Shown here piece by piece: positions 30,394-41,464 of a DNA stretch of 64,000 bases (position 1 is its first letter; each line of letters opens with the position of its first letter). A model generated the notes under the pieces. The model saw only the letters and a program-made list of their open reading frames with translations, was not told where the DNA came from and searched no databases. Origin of the DNA: Tritrichomonas musculus (lineage: Eukaryota > Parabasalia > Tritrichomonadida > Tritrichomonadidae); assembly GCA_039105265.1 (NCBI GenBank), contig JAPFFF010000003.1, positions 4,216,001 to 4,280,000 of the forward strand, given 5' to 3'. The position numbers were made by a program, and so were the translations under genes.

Positions 30394-33300
30394 TTAAAAT
30401 AAATTGTCAAGATCATCGATTTGATCATCTCTTGGATCAATATCATAATTTCCAAATCCTTGATCGTCATCATCATGCGGCTGGAAAATAAACGCATCTA
30501 TATTATCATCATTATTATTGTTATTATTTCTTGAATTATTGTTATCATTGAAGTCCATAATATTATTCATATCGCCAAGAGGATTCATAATATTGGTAGA
30601 ACTATTACTAGAATTAACATCAAAGTTCATGCTTGTATTTATATTCATATTTAATTTGTTTGTTTCTATAAAATCATTATCGTATAAAATACGATCGAAT
30701 TTTTCCATCGAGTTTGATACAAATTTTTGTATATTTATAATCCATCTAACTGATTCGTCAGCAAATCTGTCATCATCATCACCATTTTCTGTATCATTGC
30801 TTAAATTATCATTTTCATTAATATTTTGTTTCATTTTATTTGTTATAAGTGGTGGTGCTAGTGAAAGTACTGAATAATCAATCCAATCTCGTTTTGATAA
30901 TATAATGTCAAAATCTTTTTCACGATTATCAAAGATTCCAACAAGTGGAACTTCAACGAGAGATCTAACAGCATCAATATGCCTTTCAAGAGCATCAGAA
31001 GCAGCTGCAATGGACATTGCAAGTTCTCCTGGACCTGATTCTCCGAAAAGTATTCGAAGTTCGTTGGTGATCAGAGACGCTGTCTGACCAAAATTGTCTG
31101 GTATTGCAAAATCTCTAATAATGAAAGGGAATTCAGCTGTATTGATCGCTAACAGCAAATCCTTTTCATTTGGCTGATCAAGTGAAAACATATTTCTAAT
31201 TACGGAATATGCAGCAAAGCTAGCAATGATAGCTCTACGCATTTTAAAGAAGTCTTTTTGAGTATACATTGCCATCATCTTGTTTAATAACCAGCCTTCT
31301 TCAGGAGAATCATCATTTTCTTCCAAATTTTTATTTTTGTCATTTTCATCAACATCAAAAAATCCAACATCAAAATGTTCGTTATTTCTATTTTCCTCTA
31401 TTTTATTAGATAATTGTAATGGAGTTATTTCAAGAGGAAATAGACGCATAACGAAGTTTGATCCAAGCTCCATTGCAGGATTTGATGATAATCTAATCCT
31501 ACGAAGACGAGATGAATAACCATACTTGAAGATATTTTTCATTCCTTCAAAAACGTTTGAAAAAGTTACAGCACGGTCAGTATTATCCACTCTTTCAACA
31601 ACGAAACGTTGACGAGGAGGGCCTATTGTCATTGCAGTGAAAGTCAAAGCATTTTCCGACAACTTTGCGAAATTTGGATTAAAGTGGATAATTTTAATAG
31701 GAGCCTTCATTAAGAAAGAAGTTCTTCTATCATAATCAAAAGGCAAATGTTGATTCAATGATTTTAAGTTATCGAAGAACACTTTATGAATTTTTTTCTC
31801 TTCTTCATTTAAGTCATTTATATCTAAATCATTCATTGATACTAACAAATCTTCACAATTATTATTTGTCATTTTTTTCCTTTTTCTCGCAGCTTCGAAA
31901 GCGCTATTTGAAATATTAAACACAAGATCGCAAAGACGTGATAAAATGTCAATTTGTTTCTCTGCCTTCTTCAGTTCAGGCTTCTGCCTTATTTGTATTT
32001 TATGGGCAAAGCAAGTTGCCGTGTGGGCGTAGCTATTGACCAAGTTCTCAGTTCGTTCGCTAAAAACAGAAGAAAAGTCTGCTCGAAGACTAACAAGCTG
32101 TGGCATCCAAAGCTTGAGATGATGAGTTGTCTGGTCAGGAACGATCATGTTGCAGCATTGAAAAGCGGCATTAAAAATGGCTTGACTCTCAATTTGATTA
32201 GAAATTGAATAGCTGAAGAGATTCATTACTCGCGCCGACGCCGACAAACACAAGAAAGGCGGCATTGACAATATTGGCGTATTCAACAATGATGTATTTT
32301 GAGAAGGTTGGTTTGGATTCGGTTTCGGAGCACTTGGATTCACTGGATGTGTCACTTTTTCTTCAGTCAGCAACTTAAGATAACTTTCAAGTGCAACTTT
32401 GAACAAAACGTCGGACGATTTCTCAGATGATGCGAAAATGTTGAAGCAAAAAGAAGGCCATAAAAATGGATCAAATGAACTCAACGTCTGTTGTTGCTGC
32501 TGCTGCTGTTGTTCTTGCTGCATTAGCTGTGACTTTGGATTTTGCTGTGGCTGCTTCTTTGGGAGATTTGTCAGATAGTAGTTGAACTTGTTGAAGAGAG
32601 ATGTTGAATTCACAGCAAAGAAGCCGTGATAATCAACAGGCTCTATTATTGAGCTCATATCTTGGAAGAAGGAACGGAACTCGGAAGAGAAAATAATAAC
32701 TGGAGAAGGCTGAATGATTCTGTTATTAAAACTATTGTTATTATTGTTGTTGTGTGAATCACTATTCGACAGCTCCAATGAGAAATCAATAACAAACTTC
32801 GACATCGGCGGAGGCAGGCAAGATTCGATCAAATAATACATGTTGGGTGTGATTTTGTAGTTATAAAAGTCAGTGTTTTGCATCATTGGACGTTGTTGAA
32901 GCTGTTGTTGTTGTTGTTGTTGTTGTTGTTGATTCTGTGGAAGCTGCATGATTGCCACTTGCCTCGGCATCTGTGGGCTTCTGTATTGTGCTTGCTGAGG
33001 AGGAGTTGTTGGCTGCTGAGGGGAAGTTATTGGCACTTTTAGTCTTCCCATTTGCATCTGTTGTTGTTGTTGCTGATCTATTTGTGGCATCATCTGGGGA
33101 ATTTGAGGAGGCTGTTGGGGATTCATTGCTGAAAGAACAGGCTGAGTAATTGGCACTGGCACCTGATGCTGAACTTGGATTGGATTCGGATTCGGCTGAA
33201 TGGAAGGTGTTACAGCGGGAATCGGAGCAGGAACTGGAATAGGAATAGAGGATTGATTACCAGTGCTTTTTATCTTAGTTCTCATTAACATGATTATTGA

Positions 33301-36300
33301 TTCAATTGCACTTAACCTTTCACGTTCATAATAGGACAAGTGTGGGTGATGCTTATAATAAAGAACATTGCATTTTTCAGCAAGAAGCAACTTTTCCATT
33401 TTAGATGGATTGTCACTAAGAAATGCACTTTCAAGATACGGAAGGAGATACAAATCTTCATGATCAGGACGATCAAAAATGGAGAATTTTGGAAGGATTG
33501 ATTGAGCAATTTCATTATTCGAACTTGAATTGGAAGATGAAATTGGTAATGGTAATGGACGATGATATTTGTTTGAATTTTTTTGCGAATATTTCATCTT
33601 TATACAAATATCATTTGTGATTTGTTGAAGCCTTTGAACAATTTTATTCTCAGGAAAAGAAGTTCTTCTATACATTCTTTCAGCTTCTTCATAATTACCT
33701 AAGAAAAATTGAGCTGAAGCAGAAAGAGACTCATTTGATACATTTTTCATTACGGAACCAAAAATTACATCGTTAACTTTACTTGGTAACAAAAGTTTAT
33801 CAGGAATGATATTTGAATTATCATCAATATTATTCATATCAATTGAATAATATTTATCATTATCCAAACAAGAAAACAAAGAGAAATCATTCGCCAATTT
33901 TAATGACTTATACAATAAAGTTGGTTGAATAATGAATGATGATGCATGAAGAGCTCTAATAATGCTTGTAACTACTTGTGTGTAATTATCAAACACATAA
34001 ATATTTTTATTATTATTATTATAATTTTGTTTCTGTTTTTGTTGTGGAGATAAAATGTATCTTGTGTTGTCAGGAGGAACTTCCTTTTGCTTCAATTGTT
34101 CATAAAGACAATCAGTCAAAAGTTTTTGAATATATAAGGAAGTTCTCTTATTCATTATTCTCATGAAAACATTAGTCATGAAATCAGACGAAAATGAATC
34201 AAACATGTGTGAAAGCATAACTAATGGAAGGTCCAATTTGGATGAATCGTCAATAACAATGAATGAGATGTAAATTAAATTAGAATTCGTCCATAAACAA
34301 GGATGAATAACTTCGATTAATGTAATGAATCGTTCTTCTTCAGTTCTTCCACAAAGTTCTTTCAATTTTGAAAAATAAAGAAGACGTGAAGAATCATTGC
34401 ATTTAACCATTGAATAGAAAAGAAGCAACAATTCATATTTAAATGTATCTAAATCAAGGTCATGAACAGCATCATATAATTTGGAGATGAATAAGAAATC
34501 CAATTCATCAATGAAAGTTGGTAATCTACGTAAAAATTCAATTTTTACTTGATTTGTCACTTTTTTCGAATTGATGAAATTGGTGACGAAAACAGGATAC
34601 AAAACAATTCGATATTGCTTTGTCTTCTCAAGAACCAATTCAAGATAGTCCATTTGTTGATTAAATGGAAGGTTTTCTATATAACCAGATAATCTTTGAT
34701 AGTGAATTGGCTGTAATTCTTTCTTCCAAAAAAGTGTCAAGTATTTCAACTTGTCTGGATGTTCAGTTGTCGATATATAAGCTCCCAACAATTGAATTCG
34801 AATCTCCAGAATCGAATGATTTTGTAAAACTCGAAAGAAATTATCAGTGAAGAGTGAATTGACTAATTCGGGACGATTAAAGATGCTCTGAATGTAGATC
34901 CGAAAATACTGACTCATTTTTTGAATGTAGCCTTCAAAAATTTTGACGATAAATTCAGCATTTCTTAACAAAATTTGAGCATCAACCTCTTCAGTTGCCA
35001 AAACAGAAAAAGTGGCAAAAATGTACTTGATTTGAATTGGCGCTTTTTCATCGGTTGAAAAACGATGGCTCACTATGTCAAGAAGATCAGAAGGCATGTA
35101 TTTTGCCTTTGACATTAAAGGCCTTAAGAATATCTCAATGTTAGGTTTAATGAATTGATATTCGCCTTTGAAAATTTCACGAAGGAAATTAAAACAAAAC
35201 TTGAAGATGTAACTCTCTTCATCTTCAGTCATCTTCTGCTTTTGGAAGTATCTAATAGCGAAAAAAAAGACGTTAAAATTATCTTCCAATTTGAAAGAAT
35301 TGTTTCTCATATTTTGGGCGCATAAGTCGATATTATGGCATGTTGAATAAGCCAAAGAAAAAGGGATGCATTCAAGTAGAACAGGCATCATTTGAACAAC
35401 ATTTATAACTTTTTCTAACTCTTTGCATCTGACCATTTTTAAAACTACAAATTGCTTAAAACAATCAGCAAGACTTTCAGGAATGTTGTTCTTATTGAAT
35501 AGTTTATTTGCATTCCTAAATAACGTTGATACATAAGGAATGAATGGCTGATCAAGAAACTTTTGAAAATGAAGAACTTGTTGAATTAAATCAGAAATAT
35601 AAGGAAGATATATTTTGTTTTCATCAAAATTGGTTTCAAAAATATTATTTTGATTGGGAATATTGGAATCATTTGTATCTTCTTCTTCTTTAGAATCATT
35701 TTTATCTTCATTGTTATCATTATCATTACTACTGTCATTATTATTGTCATTGTTTGCGTTATTAAACGTGTTGTAGTAATATCTGTCGCCTAGTAAAATA
35801 TTTGCAATCTTGAACACATGAATGATGCAGTATGAATTTGGTTGCATTAAAGATGGTCCAAAAGCTGATAATGCAAGTGGCAAATTGTGCAAATCAGGCT
35901 TGTTATATTGGAAATAAACAACAAAACATCCCATTGCGCATGATAATAAATCAGGATTGTTAATCATGTTCCTCATTTCAGTTAAGAAAAGTTCATCTAA
36001 ATCAACTTCTTCTTCTTCTTCTTTTTTTAATGATTTTAATCCTTTTAGAAGTTGAACTAGAATGATTTCAATGACTTCATAAGGCTTGATTTCTGTATAT
36101 TTACTAAGGAAATGAATGAAATTATCAACATAAAACTTTCTATCTCGATTCTTAAAAACAATCTCTTTAAATTTCCGATAAAGTGGAGTATTCACACTTG
36201 TACTTGAAATGTAGTTAGTAATGAAAATGATATGATCCAATGATTGACTATATTTAAGTGTATCTAGAGCTGCATCAATTAAAATGTTCATTGCAGTCGT

Positions 36301-39300
36301 CTTGTTATCTGCTTGTCTTTTATCAAACATAACTGCACGGAAAAAGAGATATAAACGGTGACCAATTTTAGGACGACTTGCATAACGTTCAAGTTTCATC
36401 AAACGATTCAAAACATTAAAGAAAGCAGGATGTTGACCAGCAATATGTGTCTGTGTAGAAAGCATAGCATTAGAGCCTTGTTTTTGTTGATATTGAGAAG
36501 CATCATCATTCATTAATTTATCAAATTTTTCAAGAATCAAATCAAAGAATTCATCAGTTTCATCTTCAATTGTTAAGTTATAAAGAAGATCATAAGAATT
36601 CTCAATGTCATCAATAAAATGATGACTAATAATAACTTCAATTGTTTCTTTTTTAAACTTATTCAGAAAAAGTTGAACGCAGTCAAAAAAAGTGTAATAC
36701 GAAACATATGAAGGATCATAAAGCATGACAACAAAAACATGAAACAAGTAAGCAAAATGTGACATATCTTTATATTCGCTCATTAAGAAGTTCTTAATTT
36801 GTATCCCTTGCTGACTTGAATAATCAGGTAATGTTAAAAGCATGATATATTTAATCGTTTGATTAAGAAGTTTAACTTTTTGTTCAAATGAATAATTAAT
36901 GAATTCAATAATTTGTTGAAAAACTGCAAAAATGTGTTCTTTTGTTATATATTCAGAAAACAAACTAGAATGACGAACAACTTTCTTTAAAATCAGTTGA
37001 TAATTAGGATTCTGATTTGGATTCATTGACAAGTTGGTATCCATGACTTCTTTTGCTATTTTCTCATATAAAGACGGCGCCCTTTCGCGTAGTAATTTCA
37101 AACAATTATCAATTTGCTTCCGAAAAGTGTCAATGGATGACAATTTAAGTGAAGCTGTGTTTATTATATTCAAGAATATTTTAAGAACATCCTCTCCAAA
37201 ATATCGTGAGTTTTCTGGCTGTGTCACGAAGACAATTCGAATGAAAGAAATCAATAAGAACAAATATGTAGATGACAAATTTTGAACTTCTCCTTTGCAA
37301 ATCTTTTTCATCTCTTCAATAGACCGGCGAAAAATGTCATCAGGTACCGGCTCTTTGGATTGAACACCGAATAAAAGTGCCAAATATAATTTTAGATAAA
37401 ATGATTCTTTATCTGGCAGTGTCGCTGAAATGTGGTTATAATTTTTAAAAGGTGAAGGAAACTTAGCTTTATAAAGACGCTTGAATAAGATACGTTTAAA
37501 AGAGAAGAGAAATTTGCTTGACTCAACAGCTTGGATGATAATGTTGATGAATGGAAATATTTGCTCCCTTTTAAGATATGAAATGTAAGATTTGAAGAAT
37601 TGGTTGAATGGCTTCGTGTACAAATCAGTGTGTTGGACCATCGAAGGATTCTTGATTGTCAATGAAAACAAAAATAAATGTATGTGCTCATTTTGAATAC
37701 TTCCTGGCCACTTTTTCTGAACAACCGTCAGAAATAATAATAATTCATTGTAATTCAAAATCGTTCGATTTTGTGTAAAGTACAAATCAATGATTTTCTT
37801 AGGATTGAAAACAGGTGACAAAGGTGAATTCAACATGTCAAAAAACATTTCAATCATTTTGGCATAAAGTGAATTGGCTTCTGAATAAGAAAGTGAAACG
37901 TTAAAAAAAAGTGACAGCAAATAATTAAAGTTGCCACTTGTAACAACTGGCAGAAATTTTTTGTGAAGGATTTTGAATAAATTTACCACTTTTTGACGAA
38001 TAATTTTATAACTAAACAAACCTATTAAATTTTGAATGATTTGGTCAATTATTTGAATGGGCATCTTATCTAAATTATCATTAAATGAATCATCTTTAAT
38101 TAATGCGCTTAAAAACATTAAAATGTTGATTGCTTCACTTTCTTTCCCTGTGAAATGGATCAAAATGTTACTTAAAATGTTAAACAAGTCAACTTGATAA
38201 CGAGGAACAACGAAGCCAACTTGACGTACTGAATAAGTTGACTTCCAATTATTAAAAAGAAGAAGAAGTTGAGGAACTGTTGATATTATTCGTAAAGAAT
38301 CATCTTTATTTGCCTTCAAAAGTGACTTAAACAAAGATGTGTAAAATGGACGACAATTGTCTGAATCATTGTCAAATAACAATTGTTGATTATCACGAAT
38401 AACTTCAGGTTTCGTTGTGTTCAACAAACTGGGACGAGTATTATTAAAAGCACGATTAATAAGATTAGGATCAGATGACTGAAACGCAGTTGTCAAATAG
38501 AACAATAAAACATGTTTGATACTTGGCCTTGTATGGTCAATTACTGATCGATCCAGTATCAAATAAGTTGACAAATATTTCAATTCTTTATGAGAATCTT
38601 GAAGAGCGTGAGGAGGCAAAGAAGCTTGAATTTTTGGTTGCATCATTGGTGACTTTTTCTTAGCTTCTTCAGAATTATTGAGTTCAAGTGTCATAGTTTT
38701 CAATGTATCGTCATTATTTTCATTCAAAAATCGAATGTATTGAATCATTGTACTGAAAAATTCACGTTGATTTGTGCAACGAAAACGATTCAATAAAATC
38801 GTGATGAATGACTTTTGATACTCTCTTAAATTCATCATAAATGTTGGCAAACCATTTCTAAGCTTCCTTCCCAGATGCAAAATAAGAAGTAAATATTGAT
38901 TGAAATTATTTGCCTCTTCAACATCGAGCATATCAATTAAAGAAGAACTTGAATAAGCAAGCTGAATCATGTTGTTAATGACCATCTGATAAAGACGTGA
39001 TTCACGCTGAGTTCTAGGATCAATTACATTAAACATATGTAGATAAGTAACGAGCTGATTCGTTACTTTCCTTTCTTTAACAGCTTGAAATAAAATGTTC
39101 GAAATGATGACCGCGTAAGACTGGATGATTGTGTCTGGTAATTCGGGCTTATTTAAAATTTCAGCCATTTTTTTAATAACGACACGAATGTTCGATAAGT
39201 CAAATCGATTGCATTTAGTAAAGCATCGATTCGCATGAGCTGTGAAGCAAGCGTCACTAAACAAGAATTGCGTAAGAAGCATGTATCTGTATGCAACTTC

Positions 39301-40896
39301 AACAATCAAGTAAAAGAAAGAAGAAAAGACTCTTCTTACATTGAAAAAAAGACTGGAATTGTTGCCATCAACTTTCATTCCATTTGAATTGTTTATATCA
39401 TGAGAATGAATTTGAGTTTGGTCGGTCGTTGGCTCCATCAATTTTTGATAAAAAGAAAAAGGAATGATTGACTTTTCTTGAAATGAATCAATGTATTTAA
39501 AACACTTTTCATAGGCTTTTAGAGCTTCTTCTTTATCGGTATATGTGACACATTCATACTTGGAATAAAGAAGATCATCTAATTCTGTCAGATCGCTCTT
39601 ATCACGAACTTGCTCTGAGAAGTATCTGTAGTTAGAAGCGCAGGGACCAATTTTTACAGCTTTGATTTGCTTTATAGTGCCAGTTAAACAGCCAAACGAG
39701 GACGATAGCTGCTCTAAAAAGTATAAAAGTGAAAATCGGGCATTACCTTTATGATAATGTTGAATCTGATTGATTATAAATTTCGAATCTTCACGAAGGG
39801 AATTGTTGGTGTTGGCATCTTCGCGAGCTGGCCTCATTTTTGTAAAAAGATCACGTTGATTATCTGCAAAAAGAAATTGACAAATAAAACGAATAGTATG
39901 TTTGTTTTTGTTGCGATCACTCGAGGCACGATTAAAAAATTCAAAAATTTGATTCGGTGGCATTAATTTAAATATATCATTATGTAGATATCGTGAATTT
40001 TGGGCTAGCAATTTGGCTATACGATCTTTATCATATGGATTTATGGATATGTTACTTATTTGTTTGTCGTTTAGTAAAATACGATTTATAAAATTGATAT
40101 ATTGCGGTAATAGTGTCGATGATGCTTTCATATTGAACCAAAGAGTATGTATCATAATTACTGATGATTCATTAAAGCGTTTTCTATCTGGTTTAACTAA
40201 ATTTTTTAAGAGTTCTAAAAAAAATTGATGCGTATGATATGATATTTGAACAGAATGACGAGAAAAATTTTTTAAATTTGGTGGCGCTAATTTATCTTTT
40301 TCATTATTTTCGCATTCATCAATTTTTGATTTCAAATTAGTAAAAAAATCTATTATTTCATCAATTATTTTATCTTTAAATTTCATAGTGGCAAGTGTTG
40401 GTAATAAATTGGCGTATGTTGCCGTTGTAAGTGCATAAAATTTATAAGGCGATGTTTCTTCTTTGTTTAAAATAATATCTTTCACTTTTAAAAAACATTC
40501 CTTAATAAATGCACTCTGTTGTTTTTCAACGTTCATGGTGCATAATATTGTAAGAACGAAAAATAATGGGTCGTAAGTGGTGTGGGCAACTTTTGAAAAA
40601 TCTGGAATGAAACTATTATTAGGGGTATGTACAATTATAAATGTATATATATTGAATCTTATGATATCCCATCTCTCTTTTGGCATATTATAGTCTTCTC
40701 TCTCTGCAATATTAAATAATTTTTTGATTATTAGAGTTTCTTTATTAAAACCTTTCAAATTTGCGTCTTTTATAATTTCGCTTTCTAATTGACTTAAAGA
40801 TCTGGTCAGATCCATCATTAGAAAATCTTTTTCCAAATGAAGATTTAATAAATAATCCATCCCAAAAATCTTGTGATTTTTTATATCACATTTCAT
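30394..40896 (-). CDS. TRRAP: TRRAP/Tra1-like PIKK pseudokinase (giant scaffold of SAGA/NuA4)
   Basis: At 3,500 residues this is the size class of Tra1/TRRAP (3,700-3,850), the activator-binding subunit of SAGA and NuA4 acetyltransferase complexes. Residues 1 to about 2,350 are HEAT/ARM-like helices with no other domain, broken by N- and D-rich runs. A Q/P-rich stretch (near residues 2,550-2,670, coding 32,900-33,240) precedes the FAT region. The PIKK-like domain starts about residue 3,050 (APIKIIHFNPNF, QRFVVERVDN) and lacks the DxxxxN and DFG-type catalytic residues, as in TRRAP. The following ESGPGELAMSIAAASDALER matches the TRRAP GVSGPLTASMIAVARCF region. A conserved-like helix near 3,385 takes the FATC position, but an extra N/D-rich tail of about 100 residues follows. 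It is a single exon. Confidence 0.85.
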   Translation of the reverse strand: MKCDIKNHKIFGMDYLLNLHLEKDFLMMDLTRSLSQLESEIIKDANLKGFNKETLIIKKLFNIAEREDYNMPKERWDIIRFNIYTFIIVHTPNNSFIPDFSKVAHTTYDPLFFVLTILCTMNVEKQQSAFIKECFLKVKDIILNKEETSPYKFYALTTATYANLLPTLATMKFKDKIIDEIIDFFTNLKSKIDECENNEKDKLAPPNLKNFSRHSVQISYHTHQFFLELLKNLVKPDRKRFNESSVIMIHTLWFNMKASSTLLPQYINFINRILLNDKQISNISINPYDKDRIAKLLAQNSRYLHNDIFKLMPPNQIFEFFNRASSDRNKNKHTIRFICQFLFADNQRDLFTKMRPAREDANTNNSLREDSKFIINQIQHYHKGNARFSLLYFLEQLSSSFGCLTGTIKQIKAVKIGPCASNYRYFSEQVRDKSDLTELDDLLYSKYECVTYTDKEEALKAYEKCFKYIDSFQEKSIIPFSFYQKLMEPTTDQTQIHSHDINNSNGMKVDGNNSSLFFNVRRVFSSFFYLIVEVAYRYMLLTQFLFSDACFTAHANRCFTKCNRFDLSNIRVVIKKMAEILNKPELPDTIIQSYAVIISNILFQAVKERKVTNQLVTYLHMFNVIDPRTQRESRLYQMVINNMIQLAYSSSSLIDMLDVEEANNFNQYLLLILHLGRKLRNGLPTFMMNLREYQKSFITILLNRFRCTNQREFFSTMIQYIRFLNENNDDTLKTMTLELNNSEEAKKKSPMMQPKIQASLPPHALQDSHKELKYLSTYLILDRSVIDHTRPSIKHVLLFYLTTAFQSSDPNLINRAFNNTRPSLLNTTKPEVIRDNQQLLFDNDSDNCRPFYTSLFKSLLKANKDDSLRIISTVPQLLLLFNNWKSTYSVRQVGFVVPRYQVDLFNILSNILIHFTGKESEAINILMFLSALIKDDSFNDNLDKMPIQIIDQIIQNLIGLFSYKIIRQKVVNLFKILHKKFLPVVTSGNFNYLLSLFFNVSLSYSEANSLYAKMIEMFFDMLNSPLSPVFNPKKIIDLYFTQNRTILNYNELLLFLTVVQKKWPGSIQNEHIHLFLFSLTIKNPSMVQHTDLYTKPFNQFFKSYISYLKREQIFPFINIIIQAVESSKFLFSFKRILFKRLYKAKFPSPFKNYNHISATLPDKESFYLKLYLALLFGVQSKEPVPDDIFRRSIEEMKKICKGEVQNLSSTYLFLLISFIRIVFVTQPENSRYFGEDVLKIFLNIINTASLKLSSIDTFRKQIDNCLKLLRERAPSLYEKIAKEVMDTNLSMNPNQNPNYQLILKKVVRHSSLFSEYITKEHIFAVFQQIIEFINYSFEQKVKLLNQTIKYIMLLTLPDYSSQQGIQIKNFLMSEYKDMSHFAYLFHVFVVMLYDPSYVSYYTFFDCVQLFLNKFKKETIEVIISHHFIDDIENSYDLLYNLTIEDETDEFFDLILEKFDKLMNDDASQYQQKQGSNAMLSTQTHIAGQHPAFFNVLNRLMKLERYASRPKIGHRLYLFFRAVMFDKRQADNKTTAMNILIDAALDTLKYSQSLDHIIFITNYISSTSVNTPLYRKFKEIVFKNRDRKFYVDNFIHFLSKYTEIKPYEVIEIILVQLLKGLKSLKKEEEEEVDLDELFLTEMRNMINNPDLLSCAMGCFVVYFQYNKPDLHNLPLALSAFGPSLMQPNSYCIIHVFKIANILLGDRYYYNTFNNANNDNNNDSSNDNDNNEDKNDSKEEEDTNDSNIPNQNNIFETNFDENKIYLPYISDLIQQVLHFQKFLDQPFIPYVSTLFRNANKLFNKNNIPESLADCFKQFVVLKMVRCKELEKVINVVQMMPVLLECIPFSLAYSTCHNIDLCAQNMRNNSFKLEDNFNVFFFAIRYFQKQKMTEDEESYIFKFCFNFLREIFKGEYQFIKPNIEIFLRPLMSKAKYMPSDLLDIVSHRFSTDEKAPIQIKYIFATFSVLATEEVDAQILLRNAEFIVKIFEGYIQKMSQYFRIYIQSIFNRPELVNSLFTDNFFRVLQNHSILEIRIQLLGAYISTTEHPDKLKYLTLFWKKELQPIHYQRLSGYIENLPFNQQMDYLELVLEKTKQYRIVLYPVFVTNFINSKKVTNQVKIEFLRRLPTFIDELDFLFISKLYDAVHDLDLDTFKYELLLLFYSMVKCNDSSRLLYFSKLKELCGRTEEERFITLIEVIHPCLWTNSNLIYISFIVIDDSSKLDLPLVMLSHMFDSFSSDFMTNVFMRIMNKRTSLYIQKLLTDCLYEQLKQKEVPPDNTRYILSPQQKQKQNYNNNNKNIYVFDNYTQVVTSIIRALHASSFIIQPTLLYKSLKLANDFSLFSCLDNDKYYSIDMNNIDDNSNIIPDKLLLPSKVNDVIFGSVMKNVSNESLSASAQFFLGNYEEAERMYRRTSFPENKIVQRLQQITNDICIKMKYSQKNSNKYHRPLPLPISSSNSSSNNEIAQSILPKFSIFDRPDHEDLYLLPYLESAFLSDNPSKMEKLLLAEKCNVLYYKHHPHLSYYERERLSAIESIIMLMRTKIKSTGNQSSIPIPVPAPIPAVTPSIQPNPNPIQVQHQVPVPITQPVLSAMNPQQPPQIPQMMPQIDQQQQQQMQMGRLKVPITSPQQPTTPPQQAQYRSPQMPRQVAIMQLPQNQQQQQQQQQQLQQRPMMQNTDFYNYKITPNMYYLIESCLPPPMSKFVIDFSLELSNSDSHNNNNNNSFNNRIIQPSPVIIFSSEFRSFFQDMSSIIEPVDYHGFFAVNSTSLFNKFNYYLTNLPKKQPQQNPKSQLMQQEQQQQQQQQTLSSFDPFLWPSFCFNIFASSEKSSDVLFKVALESYLKLLTEEKVTHPVNPSAPKPNPNQPSQNTSLLNTPILSMPPFLCLSASARVMNLFSYSISNQIESQAIFNAAFQCCNMIVPDQTTHHLKLWMPQLVSLRADFSSVFSERTENLVNSYAHTATCFAHKIQIRQKPELKKAEKQIDILSRLCDLVFNISNSAFEAARKRKKMTNNNCEDLLVSMNDLDINDLNEEEKKIHKVFFDNLKSLNQHLPFDYDRRTSFLMKAPIKIIHFNPNFAKLSENALTFTAMTIGPPRQRFVVERVDNTDRAVTFSNVFEGMKNIFKYGYSSRLRRIRLSSNPAMELGSNFVMRLFPLEITPLQLSNKIEENRNNEHFDVGFFDVDENDKNKNLEENDDSPEEGWLLNKMMAMYTQKDFFKMRRAIIASFAAYSVIRNMFSLDQPNEKDLLLAINTAEFPFIIRDFAIPDNFGQTASLITNELRILFGESGPGELAMSIAAASDALERHIDAVRSLVEVPLVGIFDNREKDFDIILSKRDWIDYSVLSLAPPLITNKMKQNINENDNLSNDTENGDDDDRFADESVRWIINIQKFVSNSMEKFDRILYDNDFIETNKLNMNINTSMNFDVNSSNSSTNIMNPLGDMNNIMDFNDNNNSRNNNNNNDDNIDAFIFQPHDDDDQGFGNYDIDPRDDQIDDLDNLF

Positions 40897-41464
40897 CTAA
40901 ATTCATGTGATTGGATGTTTATATGAATCTCATTTGGCTCTCCATTTTGGCATGATAATGGTTTATATCATAACATTTTATTAAATTTTTTATAATGTAC
41001 AATATTAATGGCTTATGATTAGAAAAATCTTTATAATTAAAGAATTATTTGCATTATCATTGTAAAATGAATTTGAAATAAAAATAATTCTTTTAAAATT
41101 TTTGCAATAGAAATATCTCTAATTTGTGTAAGTAAGAAAATATTTATTTTTTATTTTTTAATTAATAAACTATATTTTATAAAATTAAAATTAGATTTTT
41201 ATTTTTTTGATAATGTTTATGATAGTAAAATAAGAAAGCATTTTTAGGTCATTCAATTCGTTATTATGAAAAAGTTTTTATCACATCCATTGAAAATAAA
41301 TAAATCTAAATCATATTATTTCTTTTTAAATATATTAATTCATATACTAGTTCTTAAAATATAAAATGAACGCATTTAAAAAATATCATGATAGCAATAG
41401 TAATTAAAAATTATGAATTTTAAAATTGAATATATAAAAATAGATTTTATTTATATGGATTGTA
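40897..41464. other. Intergenic spacer
   Basis: AT-rich with no gene seen. A TCACA initiator-like site for TRRAP lies at 40906-40910 (minus strand). Confidence 0.4.

Noticed and set aside
30518-40228. Many plus-strand open frames of 60-120 codons inside the TRRAP gene
   Set aside because: Antisense shadows of a single 10.5-kb gene, with no start context or motifs.
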